Of a stretch of 64,000 nucleotides of DNA, positions 8,375 to 16,439 are shown piece after piece. A model generated the notes under the pieces. The model had not been told where the DNA came from. It saw only the letters and a list, made by a program, of their open reading frames with translations, and did not search any database. The position numbers were made by a program, and so were the translations under genes. Numbering within the stretch: the first letter of the stretch is position 1; every line of letters begins with the position of its first letter. The DNA is from JBDHXE01 sp035445085 (GTDB taxonomy: Bacteria; Bacteroidota; Ignavibacteria; Kapaibacteriales; UBA2268). The stretch is from assembly GCA_035445085.1 (NCBI GenBank), contig DAOMQA010000005.1, positions 1 to 64,000 of the forward strand, written 5' to 3'.

Positions 8375-11254
8375 TTATTTTTTCTTTGATTTCTTTTTGC
8401 CTTTTTTGTTATCCTTTTTCTTTTTATCATCTTTTTTGTCTTTTTTCTTATCTTTCTTATCTTTCTTATCTTTTTTCTTATCTTTTGCAGTATCGGCAAT
8501 CATATCTTTTATTGCTGCTCTTGCAGCTGCTAATCTAGCTATCGGCACTCTAAATGGAGAGCAAGATACATAATTTAATCCTAATGAATGGCAGAACTCA
8601 ACAGATGCAGGGTCGCCACCATGCTCACCGCAAATACCTATTTTGATAGACTCATTTGTTTCTCTACCTTTTTCGACAGCGTATTTCATTAAGAAACCTA
8701 CACCTTGTTGGTCAATAGAAACAAACGGGTCAATATTATAAATTTCTCTATCAACATAATTTGGCAAGAACTTACCAGCATCATCACGACTTAGTCCAAG
8801 TGTAGTTTGAGTTAAATCGTTAGTACCGAAAGAGAAAAATTCAGCAACTTCAGCAATTTCGTCAGCAGTAATAGCACCACGTGGGATTTCTATCATTGTA
8901 CCTACGGTATAAGAGAATTTTAACCCTTTTTCTTCCATCACTGCATCGGCAGTTTTTCTCACTATAGCTTCTTGATCTGATAATTCTTTAACGTGTCCGA
9001 CTAAAGGTATCATAATTTCTGGATGAACAGTCATACCTTCTTTAATTACATTTGCAGTAGCTTCAAAAATAGCACGTGCTTGCATTTCGGTAATTTCTGG
9101 GAATATTAACCCAAGTCGGCAACCACGGAAGCCAAGCATCGGATTAAATTCATATAGTGCATCTACTCTTTCTTTAACTTTTTTAGGCTCTATACCCAAT
9201 TGTTTAGCAATTTCTGCTTGTCCTTCAGTTCCGTGAGGCAAAAATTCATGTAATGGCGGGTCGATAGTTCTAATTGTTACTGGTCTGCCATTCATAGCTC
9301 TAAATAAGCCTTCAAAATCTTCTCTTTGCAATGGTAGTAATTTTGCTAACGCATTTTTTCGAGCTTCAATTGTATCAGCAAGAATCATCTCACGCATAGG
9401 TTCAATTTTACCTTCCCCAAAGAACATATGTTCGGTACGGCATAAGCCAATACCTTCAGCACCAAAGGCAATAGCATTTAATGATTGATCTGGTTGATCA
9501 GCGTTTGTTCTTATCATTAATTTTCTATATTGGTCTGCCCAAGTCATGATTTGATTATACATTCTATAAATAGGCGCATCTTTTGGTTCTAATGTTTTAG
9601 CAATTAACACCTCAATTACTTCACTTGGCTTAGTAGGTATGTTACCAGCAATAACTTCACCTGTTGATCCATCAATAGATATATAGTCTCCTTCTTTAAT
9701 AACTACATCCTTACCTTCGACTTTCATAGTTCTCGCTTTGTAATCAATACTCAATGACCCACAACCAGCGACACACACTTTACCCATTTGACGAGCCACT
9801 AAAGCGGCATGTGAAGTCATACCACCACGTGCAGTTAGGATACCTTCTGCGGCGTTCATACCCGCAATATCTTCAGGAGAAGTTTCAATTCTAACAAGAA
9901 TTACATCTTCGCCTTTTGCTTTCCATTCAACTGCGTCTTCAGCATTGAACACTACTTTGCCCGCAGCAGCCCCAGGACCAGCATTTAAACCTTTAGCTAA
10001 AAATCCCGATTGAATCGCACTTTTTTTGGCATCTAAATCAAATACAGGCCTCAACAATTGATTTAATTGGTCTGGTTCAATTCTCATTAAAGCTTCTTTT
10101 GGAGTAATCAGCCCTTCGTTTACCATATCTACAGCTATTTTTATTGCTGCCATTGCGGTACGCTTTCCAACACGACATTGAAGCATCCATAGCCTGCCAT
10201 CTTGAATAGTAAATTCTACGTCTAACATATCATGATAATGCTGCTCTAATTTGTGTCTTATGTCCATCAGACCATCATAAGATTTTTTATCACTTTTTTC
10301 TAATTCACTGATAGGTAGAGGAGTTCTTGTGCCAGCAACAACGTCTTCACCTTGGGCATTCATTAGGTATTCACCATAAAAATAGTTATCACCATTAGCA
10401 GCGTCGCGAGTAAATGCAACACCAGTACCAGATGTTTCACCTAAGTTACCGAAAACCATTGATTGAACATTTACCGCTGTACCCCAAGATTCAGGTATAT
10501 TATTTAATTTACGGTAAACTATAGCGCGCTCATTCATCCAAGATTGGAATACAGCACTAATTGCACCCCATAATTGTTCTTTTGGGTCTTCAGGGAAGTC
10601 GATTCCCTTAATTTTTTTTATTTCAGCTTTATATTCAGCAACAAGTTCTTTTAAATCTTCGGCAGTTAATTCAATATCTAAGGTTACGCCTTTTGAGTGC
10701 TTTTTAGCTTCAAGAATTCTTTCAAATGGATCGATATCATCTTTACCTTGAGGTTTTAAATCTAAAACTACGTCGCCGTACATAGATACAAATCTTCTGT
10801 AAGAATCATAAGCGAATCTTGGGCTACCAGATTTTTCTATTAAACCCTGAACTGTTACATCGTTCAACCCCAAGTTAAGAATTGTGTCCATCATACCAGG
10901 CATAGAAGCACGGGCGCCAGAACGCACCGACAGTAAGAGTGGATTTGTTGAATCACCAAACTTTGCTCCCATTTCTTTTTCGATATTTTCGATAGCATTA
11001 TTTACTTGTGCTATCAATTCTTGAGGGTATTGTCTAGCATTCTCATAATAATACGTACAAACTCCCGTAGTAATAGTAAAGCCAGGAGGAACAGGTAATC
11101 CTAAATTTATCATTTCGGCAAGGTTAGCACCCTTTCCACCTAATAGCGATTTCATTTCGGCAGTACCATCAGCTTGTAAACCACCAAAGTAATATACATA
11201 TTTATCTGACGCATGTTTTTTTGATTTGTCCTTTTTGTCTTTGGACTTTCCCAT
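8375..11254 (-). CDS. ppdK: Pyruvate, phosphate dikinase with lysine-rich tails
   Basis: Interconverts pyruvate, ATP and phosphate with phosphoenolpyruvate, AMP and pyrophosphate. At 959 residues it exceeds the usual 870-910. Domains in order: nucleotide-binding part (LLGGKGANLAEM, about 40; SMPGMMDTILNLG, about 118), the swivelling phospho-His domain (GGMTSHAALVARQMGK, about 480), and the PEP/pyruvate-binding barrel ending with GICGEHGGDPASVEFC and the catalytic-Cys region YVSCSPFRVPIARLAAA (about 905-920). The oddity is an N-terminal basic stretch (residues 1-18) and a roughly 40-residue C-terminal tail made almost only of Lys and Asp, both in frame with the core. AGGA precedes the ATG. With the membrane pyrophosphatase at 30658-32856 it suggests pyrophosphate-linked energy metabolism. 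Confidence 0.96.
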   Translation of the reverse strand: MGKSKDKKDKSKKHASDKYVYYFGGLQADGTAEMKSLLGGKGANLAEMINLGLPVPPGFTITTGVCTYYYENARQYPQELIAQVNNAIENIEKEMGAKFGDSTNPLLLSVRSGARASMPGMMDTILNLGLNDVTVQGLIEKSGSPRFAYDSYRRFVSMYGDVVLDLKPQGKDDIDPFERILEAKKHSKGVTLDIELTAEDLKELVAEYKAEIKKIKGIDFPEDPKEQLWGAISAVFQSWMNERAIVYRKLNNIPESWGTAVNVQSMVFGNLGETSGTGVAFTRDAANGDNYFYGEYLMNAQGEDVVAGTRTPLPISELEKSDKKSYDGLMDIRHKLEQHYHDMLDVEFTIQDGRLWMLQCRVGKRTAMAAIKIAVDMVNEGLITPKEALMRIEPDQLNQLLRPVFDLDAKKSAIQSGFLAKGLNAGPGAAAGKVVFNAEDAVEWKAKGEDVILVRIETSPEDIAGMNAAEGILTARGGMTSHAALVARQMGKVCVAGCGSLSIDYKARTMKVEGKDVVIKEGDYISIDGSTGEVIAGNIPTKPSEVIEVLIAKTLEPKDAPIYRMYNQIMTWADQYRKLMIRTNADQPDQSLNAIAFGAEGIGLCRTEHMFFGEGKIEPMREMILADTIEARKNALAKLLPLQREDFEGLFRAMNGRPVTIRTIDPPLHEFLPHGTEGQAEIAKQLGIEPKKVKERVDALYEFNPMLGFRGCRLGLIFPEITEMQARAIFEATANVIKEGMTVHPEIMIPLVGHVKELSDQEAIVRKTADAVMEEKGLKFSYTVGTMIEIPRGAITADEIAEVAEFFSFGTNDLTQTTLGLSRDDAGKFLPNYVDREIYNIDPFVSIDQQGVGFLMKYAVEKGRETNESIKIGICGEHGGDPASVEFCHSLGLNYVSCSPFRVPIARLAAARAAIKDMIADTAKDKKKDKKDKKDKKKDKKDDKKKKDNKKGKKKSKKK
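8377..8484 (-). repeat. Low-complexity AAG/AAA/GAT codon tract in the ppdK 3' end
   Basis: The last about 36 codons of ppdK are an imperfect repeat of Lys-Asp-Lys-Lys units, coded by alternating AAG/AAA with GAT. Near-identical copies of AAGAAAGATAAG occur in tandem, which suggests growth by replication slippage. Confidence 0.6.
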
Positions 11255-11470
11255 TTTTGTTTCCTAAAAAATGTTTTTAAATTATCTACAAATTTATGAA
11301 ATTTTTCTCATACTTTACCATTTTTTTTACATTAAAGTTTGTAAACTATTAGTTTAATTATATATTATAAAATATATTAACAAATTAAAACATACAATAC
11401 ATTTTTTTCTAATTTATAATTTAGTTGAAATTAAAACGTCTACACTTATATGTACATATTTAATATAATT

Positions 11471-11474
11471 GGAG
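11471..11474 (+). promoter_or_regulatory. Shine-Dalgarno deciding the sodB start
   Basis: GGAG followed by six bases (AATGTT) and the ATG at 11481. This excludes the in-frame TTG at 11469, which overlaps the site. Confidence 0.55.
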
Positions 11475-11480
11475 AATGTT

Positions 11481-12059
11481 ATGGCATTTGAATTAAGCCC
11501 TTTACCTTACGCAAAAAATGCACTTGCACCTTATATTTCTGAAGAAACAATGGATTTTCATCATAGTAAGCATGTGCAAGCTTATGTAAATAATACTAAT
11601 AATTTGATAGTTGGTACTGAGTTTGAACATTTATCACTAGCTGAAATAATTACAAAATCTAAAAGTGGTTCATTATTTAATAATGCGGCTCAAATTTGGA
11701 ACCATGAGTTTTTCTGGAAAGTGATGACAGCAAATGGTGGCGGGATACCGTCTGGTAATTTGCTTAGCGAAATTGAATCTAATTTTGGCTCATTTCAAGT
11801 ATTTAAAGAACAATTTATAAAATCCTCAACCTCCCTATTTGGTTCGGGCTGGTCTTGGCTAGTCAAAAATAGCGACAACAAATTAGAAATAGTTTCTTAT
11901 AGTAACGCTGGTAATCCATTGAACGATGGCAAAACAGCTCTATTAGGTATAGATGTGTGGGAACATGCTTATTATATCGATTATAGAAACGCAAGAGCTA
12001 AGTATGTGGAAGCATTTTTTGATGTAATTAATTGGGATTTTGTTAGTTCTAACTTATAA
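11481..12059 (+). CDS. sodB: Superoxide dismutase, Fe/Mn type
   Basis: Dismutates superoxide to hydrogen peroxide and oxygen in the cytoplasm. The 192-residue protein has the family layout: N-terminal helical hairpin beginning FELSPLPYAKNALAP, first metal histidine in DFHHSKH (about residue 26), second in WNHEFFW (about 73), and the Asp/His pair in DVWEHAYYIDY (about 158-162). SGWSWLV around residue 123 is the conserved core. Fe versus Mn preference cannot be read confidently. The start is set by a GGAG six bases upstream. Single gene, followed by a strong hairpin; placement next to the suf region fits oxidative-stress protection of iron-sulfur enzymes, but that is only proximity. Confidence 0.95.
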   Translation: MAFELSPLPYAKNALAPYISEETMDFHHSKHVQAYVNNTNNLIVGTEFEHLSLAEIITKSKSGSLFNNAAQIWNHEFFWKVMTANGGGIPSGNLLSEIESNFGSFQVFKEQFIKSSTSLFGSGWSWLVKNSDNKLEIVSYSNAGNPLNDGKTALLGIDVWEHAYYIDYRNARAKYVEAFFDVINWDFVSSNL

Positions 12060-12075
12060 AAACTTCCCTTGATTT

Positions 12076-12121
12076 GGATTCTTTATTTTATCAATCTTGC
12101 CGTTTGGTAAATAAAGAATCC
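12076..12121. terminator. Bidirectional terminator after sodB
   Basis: GGATTCTTTATTT (12076-12088) pairs perfectly with AAATAAAGAATCC (12109-12121), a 13-bp stem with a 20-base loop, between convergent sodB and the YigZ-family gene. Confidence 0.7.
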
Positions 12122-12173
12122 TTACATATTTTCTAAAATTACAAACCACCAAGGCTATATAATTAACTCACAA

Positions 12174-12791
12174 TCATAGTGCTATTGCGCTTATCTTAGC
12201 TTCTGTTTTTTCATAAATATATTTTTCAAATTCAGTAGAGCGAGACAAAGGAACTTTAATGTTGATAGTGATTGAATCGAAATAATGCTCATCTTGAGAT
12301 ATTGCAAAAGGTAGTATCAATCTTTTGACTAAGGAAACGTCTTTATAACTACAATTAATTGAATATTCTTTGCTAATATATTTGATGAGTGGAGTAGCTA
12401 ATTTTAATGATTCTTCAGCAGAATCTGAATATGCTCTTACTAAGCCACCAACACCGAGTTTGGTACCGCCAAAGAAGCGAGTAACGACAACTAATATATC
12501 AGTAAAATTATATTTATTAATTGTAAAAAGGATTGGTTTGCCAGCACTCCCAGATGGTTCACCATCGTCAGAATAGCGAAAAATTGCGCCATCTGAGTTT
12601 AGTTTGTAGGCAAAACAATTATGAGTAGCATCAAAATATTGTTGTCGAATTAATTTAAGTAAGTCATTTGTAGAACTTACATCGGTAGTTGGTATGGCAG
12701 TGCAAATAAATTTAGAACCCTTAATTTTAATTTCAGTTCTGATTTGTTCTGCTATTGTAAAATATTTATCTTCTTCCGGTATCACTAACAT
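12174..12791 (-). CDS. YigZ/IMPACT-family protein
   Basis: Cytoplasmic protein of the UPF0029/IMPACT family; the biochemical role in bacteria is not settled, with links to translation control through the eukaryotic IMPACT homologue. The 205-residue protein shows the characteristic signature RYSDDGEPSGSAGKP (about residues 66-80) and the segment TRFFGGTKLGVGGLVRAYSDS (about 103-123), followed by a C-terminal DUF1949-like alpha/beta domain. The start ATG lies only eight bases from the divergent bshA start, so promoters of each gene must lie within the other's coding region or very close. No alternative downstream start is obvious. Confidence 0.9.
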   Translation of the reverse strand: MLVIPEEDKYFTIAEQIRTEIKIKGSKFICTAIPTTDVSSTNDLLKLIRQQYFDATHNCFAYKLNSDGAIFRYSDDGEPSGSAGKPILFTINKYNFTDILVVVTRFFGGTKLGVGGLVRAYSDSAEESLKLATPLIKYISKEYSINCSYKDVSLVKRLILPFAISQDEHYFDSITINIKVPLSRSTEFEKYIYEKTEAKISAIAL

Positions 12792-12799
12792 AAACAGAT

Positions 12800-13921
12800 A
12801 TGAAAATTGGAATAATTTGCTACCCTACTTATGGAGGTAGCGGTATAGTTGCCACAGAGCTTGGCATTCAACTTGCACAAAGAGGACATCAGATCCATTT
12901 TATTAGCTATGCAATGCCAATGCGACTTGATAAATATATGGATAATGTATATTACCACGAGGTTGATATACCTCACTATCCTCTTTTTGAATTTCATCTT
13001 TACACTCTTGCACTTACAGGTAAGATAATTGAAGTTGTAAAGCATGAAGAATTGGATATTATTCATGCTCATTATGCAATTCCTCACGCAATAAGTGGAA
13101 TATTAACAAAAAACATTCTCAAAGATACAAATATAAAACTTTTAACAACATTACATGGTACGGATATTACTTTAGTTGGTTTAGAATTAGCATTTCACCC
13201 ATTAGTAAAGTATTCCTTAGAGAATTCTGATGGAGTTAGTGCTGTATCTAATTACTTAAAACATAATACTTTACAACATTTTGAAACTAGTAAAGATATA
13301 GATGTAATATATAATTTTATAGATACAGATTTATATAAAAGAGTAGACGCTAGTAAACTAAGAAAGACTTTAGCTCCTAATAATGAAAAATTACTTATAC
13401 ACATATCGAATTTTAGGAGTGTAAAAAGAGTTCAAGATACTATTAGAATATTGAAAGAAGTAAACAAGGACATTCCTACAAAATTATTATTAGTAGGAGA
13501 TGGTCCGGAGAAATCTGATTGCGAGAAATTAAGTAGAGAATTAGGTATGTCAGAGAATATTAAATTTTTGGGCAAGCAAAGTATGGTAGTTGAGCTCCTA
13601 TCTGCTTCGGATGTATTTTTATTGCCAAGCCAGTCTGAAAGTTTTGGTTTGTCGGCTTTAGAGGCTATGAGTTGTGGTGTACCAGTAGTGGCTTCTAATA
13701 TTGGTGGTATACCTGAAGTTGTCTCACATGGTAAAAGTGGATACGTTGCAGAATTCGGTGATATTAACCGAATGGCAAAGTATGTAAAAGATTTATTGAG
13801 TAACGAAAAGAAGTGGAAAATGTATTCAAAAGAATCGAGGAAAATAGCCGAAGAAAAATTTAATAAGCATATAATTATACCACAATACGAGCAATTATAT
13901 GAACGATTAATCCATAGTTAG
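12800..13921 (+). CDS. bshA: N-acetyl-alpha-D-glucosaminyl L-malate synthase BshA (GT4 glycosyltransferase)
   Basis: First enzyme of bacillithiol synthesis, joining UDP-GlcNAc and L-malate. The 373-residue protein is a two-domain GT-B glycosyltransferase. The N-terminus (MKIGIICYPTYGGSGIVATE) and the following HEVDIPHYPLFEFHLYTLAL segment (about residues 55-75) are diagnostic of BshA among GT4 enzymes; IIHAHYAIPHA follows near 90. The C-terminal donor domain has LLLVGDGPEK (about 232) and the family motif SQSESFGLSALEAMSCGVPVVAS (about 275-300). BshB and BshC are not in this window, so bacillithiol production is an inference. A perfect 13-bp terminator follows. Confidence 0.92.
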   Translation: MKIGIICYPTYGGSGIVATELGIQLAQRGHQIHFISYAMPMRLDKYMDNVYYHEVDIPHYPLFEFHLYTLALTGKIIEVVKHEELDIIHAHYAIPHAISGILTKNILKDTNIKLLTTLHGTDITLVGLELAFHPLVKYSLENSDGVSAVSNYLKHNTLQHFETSKDIDVIYNFIDTDLYKRVDASKLRKTLAPNNEKLLIHISNFRSVKRVQDTIRILKEVNKDIPTKLLLVGDGPEKSDCEKLSRELGMSENIKFLGKQSMVVELLSASDVFLLPSQSESFGLSALEAMSCGVPVVASNIGGIPEVVSHGKSGYVAEFGDINRMAKYVKDLLSNEKKWKMYSKESRKIAEEKFNKHIIIPQYEQLYERLIHS

Positions 13922-14011
13922 CCTTGAAGTTAAGCCTTTTTTATGGTTAATTAATTATGCATAGTAGGTTGAAGATTGCTCAAATCAAGATTTTAATTGA
14001 AGGAACAAAAG

Positions 14012-14043
14012 AAAGGCTATTTCAAAGAAATGAAATAGCCTTT
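14012..14043. terminator. Bidirectional terminator between bshA and the suf operon
   Basis: AAAGGCTATTTCA (14012-14024) pairs perfectly with TGAAATAGCCTTT (14031-14043) around a six-base loop. A-rich left and T-containing right flanks allow it to serve both convergent units. Confidence 0.8.
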
Positions 14044-14063
14044 GTAATAAGTTTAATTATCTT

Positions 14064-14471
14064 CTAATGGTCGTGATCGCCACAGCCACAACTACAGCCA
14101 CAACTATTTGCTTTATTTGGGTTATTAAAAATAAAGCCAGTGCCGTATTCATCGCTAACATAATCTAATGTAACACCCATAAGGTAAAACAAACTAGAGC
14201 GATCAACTACTATATTTAAATCATCAACATTTAATAATTTGTCATAGTCATTAGTTTCTGCATCAAATCCCAGTAAGTAATTCATTCCAGAGCAACCACC
14301 ACTTTGGGCTCCTAAACGTAGAGAATATTCTTCTGAAATTGAGTTTTCTTGACGAATATGACTAATTTTGTCTAATGCTCTACGTGTAATAAGTATGGAA
14401 TCTTGCCCTTCCGCACCTAATATACCAGTTTGTAACTTTTCTGTTTCGAGTTCTGATATTAATATACTCAT
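14064..14471 (-). CDS. HesB/IscA/SufA-family iron-sulfur assembly protein
   Basis: A-type carrier or scaffold that passes iron-sulfur clusters to target proteins. The 135-residue protein has the A-type fold with conserved Cys in SGGCSGMNYLLGFD (about residue 60) and a cysteine cluster at the extreme C-terminus. That end is expanded from the usual CxC to CGCSCGCGDHDH, giving four cysteines and two histidines. A 20-residue N-terminal extension precedes the usual start of the domain (ILITRRALDKI). It is the last gene of the suf operon, 84 bp from the preceding gene, the largest gap in the operon. Confidence 0.92.
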   Translation of the reverse strand: MSILISELETEKLQTGILGAEGQDSILITRRALDKISHIRQENSISEEYSLRLGAQSGGCSGMNYLLGFDAETNDYDKLLNVDDLNIVVDRSSLFYLMGVTLDYVSDEYGTGFIFNNPNKANSCGCSCGCGDHDH

Positions 14472-14555
14472 TTTTAATACCTATTAATTAATTAATTTTT
14501 TATTTATGTTATAAATTATATTTAAACTTAGCGTTTATTACGGATATATGCAAAT

Positions 14556-15641
14556 TTAATTATCATCATAATCAACAACTACATCATCCGTTAGAGGATG
14601 GGCTTGACAAGTCAAGATATATCCTTCGTCAATATCATCGTCAGTTAATGAATCCCTCTCGTCCATGTATACTTTACCAGATTTCAGACGCGCTCTGCAA
14701 GTAGAGCAAACTCCTATCTGACAACTAAATGGCGGGTCGAATCCCTCTCGTAAGCCAGCCGATAAAATAGTCTCGTCTGGTGCTACAATAGCTTCAAATT
14801 CCTCCCCATAAAGATATACTTTTACTTTCCTATCTATTAGTTCTTCATCATTATCTAATATAATGTCCTCTCTATCTTCTTTGTTAGAATCAAGGGCAGC
14901 CGTAAAGTTTTCTTTATGTACCTTATATGAAGCTATTAGTAAATTTTTTAGAGCTAAATCTGATTCACTCATTAATCCTTGTGGGCCACAAATATAGAAC
15001 TCGGCTTTATATAAGTTATCCCCTGTAATATCTTTGATATGATGGAGAATTTTTATAGAATCAAGCCTACTATTATTTGTAGTATAATTAGAATTATCTT
15101 TGCTCAAATAATGAATTACAGTAAATTTATCATTAAATTCCGCTGTTAATTGTTCAAGTTCTTTTTTAAATATAATGGTTTCTTGATTTCTATTTTGGTA
15201 TAACAAAGTAATTTTACTTTGTGGTTCTTGCGCCAAAACGGTTTTAATAATAGACATCAGCGGTGTAATTCCAGAGCCACCTCCTATTAAGAGATAATAT
15301 TTAGTCTCGTTAGGGTTGCATTCGATAGTAAAATTACCTAAAGGTGGCATAACTTCTACACTATCACCAATTTTTAGGACATTATTTACATAATTACTTA
15401 CTTTACCTTCATCAACTTTCTTTACTGTAATAGTTAAATAGTTTTCGTTTGGCGTGCTACTTAAAGAATAAGCCCTGCGGCTTTCTTCACCATTTATAGG
15501 CACTTTAATAGTAATATACTGACCTGCCCTATAAGTAAATATATCTATCAATTCTTGAGGAATTTCAAAACTTATAGAAACAGTATCAATAGTTTCTTGC
15601 TTTATATCTGCTATTTTTAAGGTATAAAATTTAATTGCCAT
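14556..15641 (-). CDS. Ferredoxin-NAD(P)H reductase fused to a 2Fe-2S ferredoxin (PaaE/Hmp-like)
   Basis: Electron-transfer flavoprotein that would move electrons from NAD(P)H through FAD to a plant-type [2Fe-2S] cluster. Domains in order: FAD-binding barrel with RRAYSLSS (about residues 54-61), NAD-binding domain with GGGSGITPLMSII (about 118-130) and the YICGPQGLM motif (about 216-224), and a C-terminal ferredoxin domain with Cys spacing CQIGVCSTC (about 306-314) and a fourth Cys in LTCQAHP (about 344). This architecture is best known from phenylacetyl-CoA epoxidase reductase PaaE, but no paa genes are present. Its place inside the suf operon suggests it supplies electrons to cluster assembly or repair; this is inference. 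Confidence 0.9.
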   Translation of the reverse strand: MAIKFYTLKIADIKQETIDTVSISFEIPQELIDIFTYRAGQYITIKVPINGEESRRAYSLSSTPNENYLTITVKKVDEGKVSNYVNNVLKIGDSVEVMPPLGNFTIECNPNETKYYLLIGGGSGITPLMSIIKTVLAQEPQSKITLLYQNRNQETIIFKKELEQLTAEFNDKFTVIHYLSKDNSNYTTNNSRLDSIKILHHIKDITGDNLYKAEFYICGPQGLMSESDLALKNLLIASYKVHKENFTAALDSNKEDREDIILDNDEELIDRKVKVYLYGEEFEAIVAPDETILSAGLREGFDPPFSCQIGVCSTCRARLKSGKVYMDERDSLTDDDIDEGYILTCQAHPLTDDVVVDYDDN

Positions 15642-15658
15642 CTATTATATCAAATAAT

Positions 15659-15970
15659 TTAAAATAAACCAAGTTCTAATTTTGCTTCATCGCTTAATAA
15701 TGATTTGTCCCAAGGTGGACTAAAGGTTAAAATAACTTTTGCATCATTTACACCATTAATTTCCTTAATTGCTTGTTCTACTTGCCCTGGTAATGTTCCT
15801 GCTTCTGGGCAACCGGGTGCAGTAAGTGTCATTAATACTACAACTTCATTATTTAATGTAATTGATATATCATATATTAAACCAAGATCATAAATATTTA
15901 CGGGTAATTCTGGGTCGTAAATTTTCTTAATTTCTTCAACAACAATTGCTTCTAATTCTTGAGGTGTCAT
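15659..15970 (-). CDS. MIP18/DUF59-family protein, SufT-like
   Basis: Small iron-sulfur assembly accessory protein. The 103 residues are almost entirely the MIP18 (FeS_assembly_P) domain, with the signature DPELPVNIYDLGLIYD (about residues 19-34) and the conserved cysteine in MTLTAPGCPEAG (about 47-58), then FSPPWDKSLLSDEAK, a typical C-terminal ending. It sits between sufU and the reductase gene. In other bacteria SufT promotes maturation of [4Fe-4S] proteins; the same domain occurs in PaaD, but operon context supports the Suf role. Confidence 0.92.
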   Translation of the reverse strand: MTPQELEAIVVEEIKKIYDPELPVNIYDLGLIYDISITLNNEVVVLMTLTAPGCPEAGTLPGQVEQAIKEINGVNDAKVILTFSPPWDKSLLSDEAKLELGLF

Positions 15971-15978
15971 AATAAACC

Positions 15979-16434
15979 CTAATTCATATTAATTTCTTTT
16001 TCTTGTTTTTTTTCAATAGCATTAATCATCGTATGCCAAGCTAACGATGCACATTTTACTCTTGAAGGAAATTCTCTCACACCTGCAAAAACAGCCATTT
16101 TACCAATTTCTAAAGTATCCACGCGATCGCGAATGCCCGCTGTAACAATCTTATGAAATTCATCAAATAATTCTTTTGCTTCCTCAATTGTTTTGCCAAC
16201 TACTAAGGTTGTCATTATAGAAGCACTTGATTTAGAAATTGCACAACCGGAACCATTAAATTTTAATTCCTTAATAATATTATTTTCTATATTAGCAGTA
16301 ATGTCAATTCTATCACCACACAAAGGATTATAGCCTTCGGCTTCGTTTGTTGCAGGTGCAATTTTGCCAAAGTTTCTTGGATTCTTATTGTGATCCAATA
16401 TTACTTGCTGATATAGTTCTTGTATTTCATTCAT
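15979..16434 (-). CDS. sufU: SufU iron-sulfur assembly protein (NifU N-terminal type)
   Basis: Sulfur acceptor for the SufS cysteine desulfurase. The 151-residue protein has three conserved cysteines in the usual contexts: NPLCGDRIDI (about residue 40, with the adjacent Asp), GSGCAISKSSASIM (about 65) and RVKCASLAW (about 128), the set that binds zinc in SufU. The SufU-type insertion between the second and third cysteines appears to be present. Only five bases separate it from sufS upstream. No SufE gene is seen, consistent with a SufS-SufU pair. Confidence 0.94.
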   Translation of the reverse strand: MNEIQELYQQVILDHNKNPRNFGKIAPATNEAEGYNPLCGDRIDITANIENNIIKELKFNGSGCAISKSSASIMTTLVVGKTIEEAKELFDEFHKIVTAGIRDRVDTLEIGKMAVFAGVREFPSRVKCASLAWHTMINAIEKKQEKEINMN

Positions 16435-16439
16435 CTTTT

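Noticed and set aside
8375..8484. Possible frameshift giving the lysine-rich end of ppdK
   Set aside because: The tail continues in frame from an intact C-terminal motif, and a similar basic stretch is present at the N-terminus, so it reads as a real extension.
14556..15970. Phenylacetate degradation genes (PaaD- and PaaE-like)
   Set aside because: Only these two paa-like domains occur and both sit inside a complete suf operon, so SufT-like and a Suf-linked reductase fit better.
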